Positions 44,937 to 53,824 are shown, numbered from the stretch's first letter. The stretch: DNA of 64,000 nt from Natronococcus amylolyticus DSM 10524 (GCF_000337675.1 NZ_AOIB01000020.1:30408-94407), one strand, 5' to 3'. Numbers and translations: made by a program. The notes: a model not told the origin generated them from the sequence alone.

Positions 44937-46343
44937 ATGAAACAGGAACGATACGATACGCAACGAACGATCGACCGCCGGACGCTCGTCCGGCGAACTG
45001 GCGCGCTCGCGGGAACGGTCGCGCTCGCCGGCTGTACCGGAACCGACGGGGAAGACGACGAGAACGGAGCCGACGACGGAACCGACGACGACGTCGAGGC
45101 CGTCCCCGAGATCGTCGAGGTCGAGGACCCGCCCGAGGCCGTCTACGTGCCGACTCACCGCGAGCAGATGCGAACGCTCGAGCCGATCGAGGACGGCGAC
45201 GTCGCGATCGCACCGATGCTGTCGTACCCCCATCCGTTCTGGATCGTCGCCGGCGGCGGCGAGGATTCGGTCGAGCGCGTCGATCCGGAGGAAGGCCACG
45301 GCGTCCACATGATGTTCACCGCCTGGGACCGGGAGACGGGGACGGTCCTCCCGGTCGACGACGGGGTACAGCTGCGGGTATTCCAAGACGGCGAGCAGGT
45401 CGGCTCGCCGCTGTCGCCGTGGACGATGATCTCCCAGGAGATGGGCTTTCACTTCGGCGACAACGTCTCCTTGCCCGGCGACGGCAGCTACGCCGTCGAG
45501 GTCGAGTTGCCGGCGCTCTCGACCCGGAAGACGGGTGGCCTCGAGGACCGACTGACCGAGGCTGCGAGCGCCAGTTTCGAGTTCGAGTACGACGAGGCGT
45601 TCCGCGAGGAGGTCGTCGGCGGGGTCGAGTACCTGGACGAGGAGCTGTGGGGCGAACGGGGCGCGCTCGAGCCGATGGACCACGGGGATCACGACCACGC
45701 CGGCGAGGCTGACGATCACGGTCATGAAGAACACAGCCACGACGACGAGGCTGACGATCACGGTCATGAAGAACACAGCCACGACGACGAGGACAACCAT
45801 GACCATGACGGCGCCGACGATCACAGTCACGGCGACCACGACGACCACGAACACGGCGACGAGAACGAGCACGCCCACCACGAGATCCCCTACTCCCAGC
45901 TCCCGCCGGCCGAGGAGTACCCCGGAACGCTGCTCCGCGAGGACGGCGCCGACGGGACCGAACCGACTGACGACGCCGACCTCCCCCGAAGCGGTGACGC
46001 GGCGGTCGTCGCGACGCTGCTCGAGTCAGAGTCGCGGCTTGCGAGCGACGAGCGGTACCTGCTGGTCTCCCCGCGAACGCCATACAACCGGGTGCCACTG
46101 GCGGACGCGACGCTGGCCGCAACGGTCGAGCACGATGACGAGTCCGGCACCGACACCGTCCTCGAGCAGACCCTCGACGGCGAGTACGGGCTCCACTACG
46201 GAGCCGACGTCGCGGCCGAACCGGGCGACGACGTGACGGTATCGTTCGAGGCGCCCCCGCAGGTCGCCCGCCACCAGGGGTACGAGACCGCCTTCCTCGA
46301 GATGGAGTCCCTCGAGCTGACGGTCCCGGAGGAGACGGAATGA
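44937..46343 (+). CDS. His-rich iron-transport lipoprotein (P19/Tp34-like, DUF7350-like)
   Basis: The 468-residue precursor has a Tat-type lipoprotein signal (IDRRTLVRRTGALAGTVALAGC). Two beta-rich modules (about 60-225 and 330-465) follow. The first has YPHPFWIVAGG and GHGVHMMFTAWDRETG, the pattern of the P19/Tp34 family of periplasmic iron proteins. Between them is a His/Asp/Glu-rich linker (about 245-310), including two exact 14-residue repeats of ADDHGHEEHSHDDE-type sequence, suited to binding Fe, Zn, Cu or Ni. It overlaps the cohesin-like gene by 4 bases. ATG 44937 follows the DyP-like stop by 13 bases; GTG 44928 is also possible. Confidence 0.78.
   Translation: MKQERYDTQRTIDRRTLVRRTGALAGTVALAGCTGTDGEDDENGADDGTDDDVEAVPEIVEVEDPPEAVYVPTHREQMRTLEPIEDGDVAIAPMLSYPHPFWIVAGGGEDSVERVDPEEGHGVHMMFTAWDRETGTVLPVDDGVQLRVFQDGEQVGSPLSPWTMISQEMGFHFGDNVSLPGDGSYAVEVELPALSTRKTGGLEDRLTEAASASFEFEYDEAFREEVVGGVEYLDEELWGERGALEPMDHGDHDHAGEADDHGHEEHSHDDEADDHGHEEHSHDDEDNHDHDGADDHSHGDHDDHEHGDENEHAHHEIPYSQLPPAEEYPGTLLREDGADGTEPTDDADLPRSGDAAVVATLLESESRLASDERYLLVSPRTPYNRVPLADATLAATVEHDDESGTDTVLEQTLDGEYGLHYGADVAAEPGDDVTVSFEAPPQVARHQGYETAFLEMESLELTVPEETE
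45705..45788 (+). repeat. Exact 42-bp tandem duplication in the His-rich linker
   Basis: Bases 45705-45746 are repeated without change at 45747-45788. Each unit encodes EADDHGHEEHSHDD. Identity at all 42 positions, including wobble bases, points to a recent slippage or unequal-crossover event, and copy number may vary between strains. Confidence 0.9.
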
Positions 46344-47167
46344 ACGCCGATCGGACGCGACGGGCGCTCGCGGTCGCACTGGCCGCGCTCCTCGCTGTCG
46401 GTGTCCTCCTCCCGGCGACGGCCCTGGCCGGCGACAACGCGACGAGCTTCTACTTCGAGGACGACGAGATCGCGGCCGATCCGGGCGAGACGATCGAACT
46501 GGAGCTGATCGCCAGCGACCACGGCGACCTCCACGGCAACGGGATCGACGAGCTCGAGGCGACCCTCGCCTACGAGAACGACGTCTTCGAGGTCGTCGAC
46601 GTCGAACACGGCCCGATGCTCGCCGCGGGCGACGCCGACGCCGAGGTCGAGGGCTCGAGCAGCGTCGACGAGGAGGCGGGAACGGTGACGATCGAACAGG
46701 AGCGAACGCCATCCGGCGACGGCGCGACCGCGTCCGACGTCGCGGCGACGATCACCCTCGCGGTCGCCGAGGACGCGGAAGCGACGAGCGAGACGATCGA
46801 GATCGCCGACGCGTCGACGACGCTGGTCACGGACTACCCGCAGGCGTCGTTCGAGTACGACGCAACCATCCACGTCGCCGGCGGTGACGGAGATGTGGCG
46901 GACGACGAGGCTGACGACGCCGAGACCGACGGCGTGACCCTCGCCGACGACGCCGAGGACTCGGACGACGACGCGGACGCGGACGAGGACAGCACGGTCG
47001 ACTCGAGCGATACCGACGGAGCCGACGAGAACGGGACGACCGACGACGCTACGGACGACACGGAGTCGAGCGCCGACGCCGACTCCGTGCCCGGTTTCGC
47101 CGTTCCGGTCGCCGTCGTCGGACTCACGCTCACGATCGCGCTCCTCGTTGCTCGCCGCCGAGTCTGA
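46340..47167 (+). CDS. Cohesin-like surface protein with PGF-CTERM anchor
   Basis: The 275-residue precursor has a Sec signal (RRALAVALAALLAVGVLLPATALA) and one domain resembling the cohesin fold (DPGETIELELIAS, LEATLAYENDVFEVVDVEHGPML, AATITLAVAEDAEATSETIEI; about 30-175). An Asp/Glu/Thr linker and the PGF-CTERM signal (SVPGFAVPVAVVGLTLTIALLVARRRV) follow. It would sit outside the cell on a lipid anchor. It is co-translated with the His-rich iron lipoprotein (ATGA overlap). Its role may be to present or receive that protein. No dockerin is seen in the window. Confidence 0.78.
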   Translation: MNADRTRRALAVALAALLAVGVLLPATALAGDNATSFYFEDDEIAADPGETIELELIASDHGDLHGNGIDELEATLAYENDVFEVVDVEHGPMLAAGDADAEVEGSSSVDEEAGTVTIEQERTPSGDGATASDVAATITLAVAEDAEATSETIEIADASTTLVTDYPQASFEYDATIHVAGGDGDVADDEADDAETDGVTLADDAEDSDDDADADEDSTVDSSDTDGADENGTTDDATDDTESSADADSVPGFAVPVAVVGLTLTIALLVARRRV

Positions 47168-47271
47168 GAGACGAGGCCGCGTCGGGAGCGAGGGCGGTTC
47201 GACCGCGAGCTGAACGTCCGGTCGGCGTCAATGCCAACGTTGACACTTCCTCGAGTCGGAGTAGTCGGACA

Positions 47272-48213
47272 ATGAGTACGGCGGAGTTCGACATCTCGCG
47301 GACGAAGGCGTGGGTGATGGCCGCGCGCCCGCAGACGTTGCCCGCGGCGGCGGCGCCGGTCATCGTCGGGGTCGCGATCGCGATTCACGAGGGCGTGTTC
47401 GCCCCGCTGCCGGCGCTGATGGCCTTTATCGGCGCGGCGCTGATCCAGATCGGTACCAACTTCGCGAACGACTACTACGACGCGATCAAGGGAGCGGACA
47501 CGGCGGACCGTGAGGGATTTACTCGAGTCACCCAGTCTGGGCTGATCCCGGCCGAGCGGGTCAAGCTGGCGACGGTTGTCACCTTCGGGCTGGCGATCCT
47601 CTCGGGGACCTACCTCGTCTACGTCGGGGGCGTGCCGATCCTCGTAATCGGCCTCGTCAGCGTTCTCTGTGGCTGGGCCTACACGGGCGGTCCCTACCCG
47701 CTTGGCTACCACGGCCTCGGGGACCTGTTCGTCTTCGTCTTCTTCGGACTCGTGGCTGTCGTCGGTACGTTCTACGTCCAGGCTGCGGCCCAGCTCGAGC
47801 CGTTCATCACGACGCTGCCCGAGGGAACGGTCACTCGCGAGGCGATCCTCGCGAGCCTCCCGATCGCGGGGCTCTCGACGGCCATCATCGTCGTCAACAA
47901 CGTCCGCGACAGGGAGACCGACGCCGAGACCGGGAAGCGGACCCTCGCCGTTCGGCTGGGGTACCGGTGGAGTCGCCTCGAGTATCTCGCCCTGCTCGGG
48001 CTGGCGTATCTCGTCCCGCTGTGGTTCTGGTTCGGCGAGGGGTTCGGCCCCGCGGTCCTGGTGCCGCTGGTTACGCTCCCTTACGCCGCGATGATCGGCC
48101 GCACGATGCTGACCCGCACCGATGGGGAGGCGCTCAACCCCGCCCTCGAGCAGACCGGGAAGCTACTCGCGCTGTACGCCGTCCTGTTCGCCGGAGGGCT
48201 GGTGCTGGGATGA
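47272..48213 (+). CDS. menA: 1,4-Dihydroxy-2-naphthoate polyprenyltransferase
   Basis: MenA attaches the isoprenoid tail in menaquinone synthesis. The 313-residue membrane protein has about nine helices and both UbiA-family Asp motifs: NDYYDAIKGADTADREG (about residues 64-80) and NNVRDRETDAETGKRTLAVRLG (about 206-227). KAWVMAARPQTLPAAAAPVIVG at the N-terminus is typical of MenA. It overlaps menC by 4 bases. The operon menA-menC-menE is compact and starts about 105 bases after the cohesin-like gene. Confidence 0.95.
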   Translation: MSTAEFDISRTKAWVMAARPQTLPAAAAPVIVGVAIAIHEGVFAPLPALMAFIGAALIQIGTNFANDYYDAIKGADTADREGFTRVTQSGLIPAERVKLATVVTFGLAILSGTYLVYVGGVPILVIGLVSVLCGWAYTGGPYPLGYHGLGDLFVFVFFGLVAVVGTFYVQAAAQLEPFITTLPEGTVTREAILASLPIAGLSTAIIVVNNVRDRETDAETGKRTLAVRLGYRWSRLEYLALLGLAYLVPLWFWFGEGFGPAVLVPLVTLPYAAMIGRTMLTRTDGEALNPALEQTGKLLALYAVLFAGGLVLG

Positions 48214-49259
48214 GCCGATACGACCTCGAGTACCGCCCGTTCTCGCTGTCACTCGTCGAACCGCTCGAGACCGCCAGCGGCACGATCGACTCCCGAGACG
48301 GCTTCCTCGTCCGCGTAACCCGGGCCGACGACGGCGCCGTCGGCTACGGCGAGGCGACCCCGCTTCCGGGGTGGACCGAGTCGCTCGCGGACTGCGAGGC
48401 CGCCCTCGAGCGCGCGCAGGCGGCGTTCGATTCCGAGGAGGACGACGTCCTCGAGGCCGTCGACGAGGCCGTCGCCGCCCGGTACGGCGTCTCGCTGGCA
48501 CTGGCCGATCTCGAGGCCTCGAGCGAGTCGACCCCGCTGTACCGGTACTACAGCCCGGACGCGCTGGTCGCCCGGGTGCCGGTGAACGCGACCGTCGGCG
48601 ACGGCTCGACCGAGGACACCGTCGCCGCCGCCCGGGACGCCGTCGAGCGCGGCTTCGGCTGCTGCAAGCTCAAGGTCGGTCGCCGGAGCGTCGATGCCGA
48701 CGTCGAGCGGATGCGACGGGTCCGAGAGGCCGTCGGTCCGGAGATCGAGCTCCGGGCCGACGCGAACGGCGCCTGGAACTACGAGGAGGCGCTCGAGGCG
48801 GTCGAGGCCTTCGACGACCTCGAGGTCTCGCTCGTCGAACAGCCCCTGCCCGCGGGCGCTCTCGAGGGTCACGCCGACCTCCGGGGCCGGGGTGTCGGGA
48901 TCGGCCTCGACGAGGGGTTACTCGAGCACGGAGTCGACGCGATCTGCGAGGCGCAGGCCGCCGACGCCGTCGTCCTCAAGCCGATGGCGCTGGGCGGGCT
49001 CGACATTGCCCAGCAGGTCGCGACGTGGGTCGACCAGCTCGGCGTGACGCCGCTGGTGACGACGACGATCGACGGCGTCGTCGCCCGCGCCGGCGCCGTC
49101 CACCTCGCGGCGTCGCTGCCTGACCCGCCGGCCTGCGGGCTGGCGACCGGCGACCTGCTCGCGGAAGACCTCGGCCGGGATCCCGTCCTGTTCGAGAACG
49201 GCGCGGCGGTCGTCCCCCAGGCCAAGGGACTGGGCGTCGAGGGGGTGTGGGCGGAGTGA
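48210..49259 (+). CDS. menC: o-Succinylbenzoate synthase
   Basis: MenC dehydrates SHCHC to o-succinylbenzoate. The 349-residue enolase-superfamily protein has the catalytic KxK Lys residues in GCCKLKVGRRSVDADV. Metal ligands are ELRADANGAWNYEEAL (Asp), SLVEQPLPAG (Glu) and GIGLDEGL (Asp). A second catalytic Lys is in ADAVVLKPMALGG. The start ATG 48210 overlaps the menA stop, and the end overlaps the menE start (GTGA). The length is typical. Confidence 0.94.
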   Translation: MSRYDLEYRPFSLSLVEPLETASGTIDSRDGFLVRVTRADDGAVGYGEATPLPGWTESLADCEAALERAQAAFDSEEDDVLEAVDEAVAARYGVSLALADLEASSESTPLYRYYSPDALVARVPVNATVGDGSTEDTVAAARDAVERGFGCCKLKVGRRSVDADVERMRRVREAVGPEIELRADANGAWNYEEALEAVEAFDDLEVSLVEQPLPAGALEGHADLRGRGVGIGLDEGLLEHGVDAICEAQAADAVVLKPMALGGLDIAQQVATWVDQLGVTPLVTTTIDGVVARAGAVHLAASLPDPPACGLATGDLLAEDLGRDPVLFENGAAVVPQAKGLGVEGVWAE

Positions 49260-50815
49260 CGCCCCTCGAGTGGCCCGCCCGCGACCTCGCGAGCCACCGC
49301 GTCGCCTCGACGCCCGGACGGACCGCCGTGATCGACGCCGACGCCGACGAGTCGTGGACGTTCCGCGAACTCGATCGGCGGGTCGAGACGGCCGCACGCG
49401 AGTTTCAGGAGCTCCTCGAGGACCCCCTCGAGGACCGTCTCGGACTCCTACTCGATACCCGGCCCGCGTTCGCGACGCTGTTTTTCGCCGCGATGCGACT
49501 CGGTACGACCGTCGTTCCGCTGAACGTCCGCGAGACGACCGCCGAACTGGCCGGAAAGGCCGAGCGAACCGGGATCGACGCCGTCGTCTGCGAGGGCGAG
49601 ACGGAGTCGGCCGCTCTCGAGCTGGCCGACAAACTGGATGGAGTTCCAGTTCGTTCGGTCGACGAACCGACCTCGGGTCGGGTGCGGACGCTCGCGGTCG
49701 GCGACGCGGGCGACGACGCCGCCCCACCAGTCGAGCCCGCCGCCCGCGAGCCCGACGACACCCAGCTGATCCTGTTTACCTCCGGCACCTCCGGCGAGCC
49801 GAAGGGGGTCAGACTGACCGTCGGCAACCTCGTCGCCAGCGCGACGGCGTCGGCGTTTCGCCTCGGCGTCGACCGCGGGGACCGGTGGCTGTGCTGTCTC
49901 CCGATGTACCACATGGGCGGGCTCGCGCCCGTCGTCCGTTCGGCGCTGTACGGCTCCCCTGTCGTGATCCAGCGGGAGTTCGAGCCCCGGGAGACGGCTC
50001 GAGCGCTCGAGCGCTCCGAGGCCACCGGGATCTCGCTGGTGCCGACGATGTGCACGCGGCTGCTCGAGGCCGGCTGGGAACCACCAGAATGGCTGCGGTT
50101 CGTCCTCCTGGGGGGTGCACCCGCCTCGAGCGAGCTGCTCGAGCGCTGTCGCGAGGCCGACGTTCCGGTCCACCCGACCTACGGGATGACCGAGACGGCC
50201 TCCCAGATCGCCACCGCGACGCCCGCCGAGACCGCGGCCCACAAGGGAACCGCAGGCCAGCCGCTCCTGTTTACCGACGTGACCGTCGTCGACGAGTCGG
50301 GCGAACCGGTTCCTCGGGGTGAGATCGGGGAGTTCGTCGTCTCCGGGCCGACGGTGACACCGGGCTACCTCGAGGCCGAGCGCACCGAGGCGGCGTTCGG
50401 CGACCGGGGACTCCACACCGGCGACGTCGGTTACGCGGACGCCGACGGCCGACTGTGGGTTCTCAACCGCCGGAGCGACCGGATCGTCACCGGCGGGGAG
50501 AACGTCGATCCGGGTGCGGTCGCCGACGTCCTCCGGAGCCATCCCGGGGTCGACGACGCGGCCGTCGTCGGGCTCGAGGATTCCGAGTGGGGCGAGCGCG
50601 TCGCTGCGCTGCTCGCCGCCGAGGCGGGATCTGTCGGGCTCGAGTCGGTTCTCGGCCACTGCGACGACCACCTGGCAGGCTTCAAACGGCCGAAGACGAT
50701 CGCCGTAGCCGAATCGTTACCGCGAACTCACTCGGGGACCGTCGACCGCGAGGCCGTCCGGACGCGGCTGCTCGAGTCGGGGACGGACGTCTCGACGTGG
50801 TCGCGCAGGGAGTGA
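49256..50815 (+). CDS. menE: o-Succinylbenzoate-CoA ligase
   Basis: MenE activates o-succinylbenzoate with ATP and CoA. The 519-residue ANL-superfamily protein has the P-loop ILFTSGTSGEPKGVRLT, the A5 motif PTYGMTETASQ, the hinge Asp in LHTGDVGYADADGRLWVLNRRSDRIVTGGENV, and the catalytic Lys region HLAGFKRPKTIAV...THSGTVDREAV. GTG 49256 is chosen because it overlaps the menC stop as GTGA, matching the overlap style of the operon; GTG 49247 is also in frame. With menF, D, B, A and C this completes most of the menaquinone pathway. Confidence 0.94.
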   Translation: MTPLEWPARDLASHRVASTPGRTAVIDADADESWTFRELDRRVETAAREFQELLEDPLEDRLGLLLDTRPAFATLFFAAMRLGTTVVPLNVRETTAELAGKAERTGIDAVVCEGETESAALELADKLDGVPVRSVDEPTSGRVRTLAVGDAGDDAAPPVEPAAREPDDTQLILFTSGTSGEPKGVRLTVGNLVASATASAFRLGVDRGDRWLCCLPMYHMGGLAPVVRSALYGSPVVIQREFEPRETARALERSEATGISLVPTMCTRLLEAGWEPPEWLRFVLLGGAPASSELLERCREADVPVHPTYGMTETASQIATATPAETAAHKGTAGQPLLFTDVTVVDESGEPVPRGEIGEFVVSGPTVTPGYLEAERTEAAFGDRGLHTGDVGYADADGRLWVLNRRSDRIVTGGENVDPGAVADVLRSHPGVDDAAVVGLEDSEWGERVAALLAAEAGSVGLESVLGHCDDHLAGFKRPKTIAVAESLPRTHSGTVDREAVRTRLLESGTDVSTWSRRE

Positions 50816-50863
50816 GGCTCAATCGGACGCGAAGTTAAGACCCTCCCGTTCTTACCCCCGCCC

Positions 50864-51628
50864 GTGTGTACGCTCACGCTCGCCTGGCAGGTCTTCGAGG
50901 ACGCGCCGGTGGCGGTCGCCGCCAACCGCGACGAATCGCTCGAGCGCGAGTCCATTCCTCCCGAGCGCTACCGCGAGAACCCGCGGGTCGTTGCACCCCG
51001 AGACGCCGAGGCCGGGGGCACCTGGATCGGCTACAACGAGCACGGCCTGTTCGTCGGGGTTACGAACCGCTGGGGAACGCCCGAGCTCGCCGCCGAGCGC
51101 TCCCGCGGACTGCTCGTTGCCGACGCCCTCGAGGCCGAGTCGGCGGCCGAGGCAACCGCACTCGTCGAAGAGGAAACCGCAGCACGGGAGTACGACGGTT
51201 TCTACCTCGTCCTCGCCGACGAGCGCGACGCGGTTTGCCTGCAGTGGAACGGCGCCCTCGAGCGAACCGACTTCGAGCCGGGGGTCCACGTCGTCGTCAA
51301 CGCTGCGGTCGACGACGACGTTCGCCTTCCGCCCGACCGAACCGAGGTCGCCCGCGAGCAGGCCCGAAACGCCCGCAGGGTGCGCCGGGAGCTGACCGTC
51401 GATCCCGGGGAGCGCGTCGGGGAGTGGCTCGAGCGGGCGGGCGGCGTCCTCGGCGATCACGACTACGGCGTCTGCGTCCACGGCGACGGCTACGGTACCC
51501 GCTCCTCCTCGTTGATTACGCTCGGCACGAACTCGCGATACCTGTTCGCGCCGGGACCGCCCTGCGAGACGCCCTACGAGCCCGTCGGCGTGGCAGACTT
51601 CGACAGGGAGCGCGAAGGGCACATTTAA
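50864..51628 (+). CDS. NRDE (TANGO2-like) family protein
   Basis: The 254-residue protein starts at GTG 50864 with Cys at position 2 (MCTLTLAWQVFEDAPVAVAANRDESLERE), the NRDE motif being NRDE itself. GGTWIGYNEHGLFVGVTNRW follows, typical of the NRDE/TANGO2 family. An N-terminal Cys after Met removal suggests an Ntn-hydrolase-type fold. The biochemical role is unsettled; eukaryotic TANGO2 is linked to haem trafficking and membrane traffic. It follows menE by 48 bases and may share its transcript. Confidence 0.88.
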   Translation: MCTLTLAWQVFEDAPVAVAANRDESLERESIPPERYRENPRVVAPRDAEAGGTWIGYNEHGLFVGVTNRWGTPELAAERSRGLLVADALEAESAAEATALVEEETAAREYDGFYLVLADERDAVCLQWNGALERTDFEPGVHVVVNAAVDDDVRLPPDRTEVAREQARNARRVRRELTVDPGERVGEWLERAGGVLGDHDYGVCVHGDGYGTRSSSLITLGTNSRYLFAPGPPCETPYEPVGVADFDREREGHI

Positions 51629-51653
51629 GCGGCTCGCTCCACCTGATACAGGT

Positions 51654-51701
51654 ATGCACGCACTTGCGCCCGTAGCGGCGAGCACGGGGTGGTCGCAGTG
51701 A
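51654..51701 (+). CDS. Possible 15-residue leader peptide before the winged-helix regulator
   Basis: The short frame MHALAPVAASTGWSQ starts at ATG 51654, and its TGA (51699-51701) overlaps the GTG start of the next gene as GTGA. A TATA-like ATTTAAG (51623-51629) is 25-30 bases before this ATG. A leaderless transcript would therefore begin exactly here. It may serve only to couple translation to the downstream regulator. It could also be chance. Confidence 0.4.
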   Translation: MHALAPVAASTGWSQ

Positions 51702-52048
51702 GCGTCTCCGAAATCGAGGCCGAGCTCTCCGCGGACGAGCGAGCCGGGCTCGAACTCGTCCGCGACAGCGGCGGGATCCACCAGAGCGACTTCTGGAAGG
51801 AGCTCGACGTCTCATCACGGAAGGGGAGCCGGATCGTCGAATCGCTCGTCGAGAAGGGGCTGGTCGACCGCGAGGACACGATCTACAACGGGCACAACAC
51901 CTACTACATCACGCCAATCGCCCGCGACCTCGACTTTACGCTGCTGATGGCCGGCGACATGCTCTCGCCGTTTATCGGCGAGGACGAGGTCGACCCCAAC
52001 AGCGACGCCTTCTCGCAGTGGATCATGAACCTCGCCTACGAGGAGTGA
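51698..52048 (+). CDS. Winged-helix transcriptional regulator
   Basis: The 116-residue protein (VSVSEIEAELSADERAGLELVRDSGGIHQSDFWKELDVSSRKGSRIVESLVEKGLVDREDTIYNGHNTYYITPI) has a MarR/Lrs14-like winged helix. A helix-turn-helix is at about 28-50, the recognition helix is SSRKGSRIVESLVEKG, and the wing is around YNGHNTYYITP. The C-terminal part (LLMAGDMLSPFIGEDEV) may dimerise. GTG 51698 overlaps the stop of a short upstream frame; GTG 51689 is also in frame. The target is unknown. It is convergent with the next gene, with 18 bases between stops. Confidence 0.82.
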   Translation: MSVSEIEAELSADERAGLELVRDSGGIHQSDFWKELDVSSRKGSRIVESLVEKGLVDREDTIYNGHNTYYITPIARDLDFTLLMAGDMLSPFIGEDEVDPNSDAFSQWIMNLAYEE

Positions 52049-52066
52049 CGACCCTCGAGGACTCGC

Positions 52067-52480
52067 TTAGCCGTTTCGTTCGAACCGTTCGATGAGCACC
52101 AACGGCTCTTTCTCGCGGTTCGTCGCCGACGGTTCGCCGACGATCGCCTCGAGCAGCCGTCGGTGAACGTCTCGGGCCGCCCGCCGTTCCGCGGCCTCGA
52201 GGCTGTGGTGTTCCTGAATCTCGGCCCAGAATCCCGGCCCGAGCCGCAGCACCGTTTCGTCGTTCGAGTGGTAGCAAACGTCGCGATCCGGGAGCGTGCC
52301 GTCGATCGCGGACTGCCGGCCGCTGAGCTGAACCCGGGCGAGCACGGCGACGAGCTGCGGACGCGAGACGGGGGTCTCGAGCGCGACGGCGTCGATAGTT
52401 TCACCGAAGTACGCCGCGACGAGATCGCAGGCTCGAGCGAACTCGTCGAACCGAACCGTCTCGTTTGCCGTGAGCTTCAT
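52067..52480 (-). CDS. Conserved haloarchaeal protein of unknown function
   Basis: The 137-residue product MKLTANETVRFDEFARACDLVAAYFGETIDAVALETPVSRPQLVAVLARVQLSGRQSAIDG... is mixed alpha/beta. It contains LRLGPGFWAEIQEHHSLEAAERRAARDVHRRLLEAIVGEP. I see no catalytic or DNA-binding motif. It is about 70 bases downstream of gatA on the same strand and could be in the gatC-gatA transcript. I do not recognise the family. Confidence 0.65.
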   Translation of the reverse strand: MKLTANETVRFDEFARACDLVAAYFGETIDAVALETPVSRPQLVAVLARVQLSGRQSAIDGTLPDRDVCYHSNDETVLRLGPGFWAEIQEHHSLEAAERRAARDVHRRLLEAIVGEPSATNREKEPLVLIERFERNG

Positions 52481-52552
52481 TGGAATCGACCGGCGACGCG
52501 CCGATGGTACTCCGGTTGTCAGTGGATTAGCAAAAAGCTGCGGGCCGATCGT

Positions 52553-53824
52553 CTATTCGAGAGCGCTCGCGGTCCTGATCAGCCGCTCCTCGCCGAAGGC
52601 GGGGCCGACGAGCTGCAGCCCGACGGGGAGGCCGTCGGTCTCGCCCGCGGGGACCGAGATCGCCGGCAGGTCGGCGAGGTTGACCGGGACGGTGTTGGCG
52701 TCCGCGAGGTACATCTGCAGCGGGTCCTCGAGGCTCTCGCCGCGCTCGAACGGGGGAACGGGCATCGTCGGCGAGGCGAGCACGTCGGCCTCCTCGAGGG
52801 CCTCGTCGAAGTCCTGTTTCACCCAGGCGCGGGCGTCCTGGGCCTTCTTGTAGTACTTGTCGTGGTAGCCAGCCGAGAGGGCGTACGTGCCCAGCAGGAT
52901 TCGGCGTTTGACCTCGTCACCGAATCCCTCCTTGCGGGCCTGCGAGAACGTCTCGTTCCAGTTGCCCCCGCTCTCGACGTCGTGGCCGTACCGGACGCCG
53001 TCGAACCGGGCGAGATTCGAGGAGGCTTCCGACATCGCGATCACGTAGTAGGCCTCGACGGCGTGGTCGACCGACGGTAAGGAGACCTCGCGGTACTCCG
53101 CGCCCTGCGCCTCGAGGTCGGCGATGGCGTCCCAGAACGTCTCGACGACGCCCTCGTCGGCACCCTCGAGCAGCTCGGTGGGGACGCCGATCGTGAGCCC
53201 GTCGACGTCGCCAGTCGCGGCGTCGGCGTAGCTCGCCCCCTCGAGTTGCGGCTCGCGGGTCGTCGCGTCCCGCTCGTCGCTGCCCGCGACGACGTCGAGC
53301 AACGCGGCGGCGTCCTCGACGGAGTTCGCGAACGGGCCGATCTGCTCGAGACTGTTGCCGTAGGCGACGAGCCCGTACCGGGAGACCAGTCCGTACGTCG
53401 GCTTGATGCCGACGACGCCACAGAAGGCGGCGGGACAACGGATCGACCCACCGGTGTCGGAGCCAAGCGCGAGGTCGGCCTCGCCGGCTGCGACCGCAGC
53501 CGCGGAGCCGCCCGATGAGCCGCCGGGAACTCGCCCCGGCGCGGCCGGGTTCTCGGTCGCGCCGAAGTGCGACGTTTCGGTCGTCGATCCCATCCCGAAC
53601 TCGTCCATGTTGGCCTTGCCGACGATCGTCGCGCCGGCCTCCTTGAGCCGCGAGACTGCGGTCGCGTCGTAGGGAGGGACGTACTCCTCGAGCATCCGCG
53701 AGCCGCAGGTCGTCCGGACGCCTTCGGTGGAGATGTTGTCCTTGACGGCGACGCTCTTCCCTACGAGAGGGCCGTCGTCGGCGCCCTCGATCGTCTCCTC
53801 GGTGATGAAGACGTTCTCGCTCAT
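52553..53824 (-). CDS. gatA: Aspartyl/glutamyl-tRNA amidotransferase subunit A
   Basis: GatA releases ammonia from glutamine or asparagine for the GatCAB enzyme. The 423-residue amidase has the catalytic triad: Lys28 (GKSVAVKDNI), cis-Ser in PGGSSGGSAAAV (about 103) and nucleophile Ser127 in LGSDTGGSIRCPAAFCG. The C-terminal ISVPAGETDGLPVGLQLVGPAF is typical. It is slightly short compared with bacterial GatA (~480), as often in haloarchaea. The start overlaps the gatC stop by 4 bases. gatB is not in the window, although gatE is. Confidence 0.95.
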   Translation of the reverse strand: MSENVFITEETIEGADDGPLVGKSVAVKDNISTEGVRTTCGSRMLEEYVPPYDATAVSRLKEAGATIVGKANMDEFGMGSTTETSHFGATENPAAPGRVPGGSSGGSAAAVAAGEADLALGSDTGGSIRCPAAFCGVVGIKPTYGLVSRYGLVAYGNSLEQIGPFANSVEDAAALLDVVAGSDERDATTREPQLEGASYADAATGDVDGLTIGVPTELLEGADEGVVETFWDAIADLEAQGAEYREVSLPSVDHAVEAYYVIAMSEASSNLARFDGVRYGHDVESGGNWNETFSQARKEGFGDEVKRRILLGTYALSAGYHDKYYKKAQDARAWVKQDFDEALEEADVLASPTMPVPPFERGESLEDPLQMYLADANTVPVNLADLPAISVPAGETDGLPVGLQLVGPAFGEERLIRTASALE

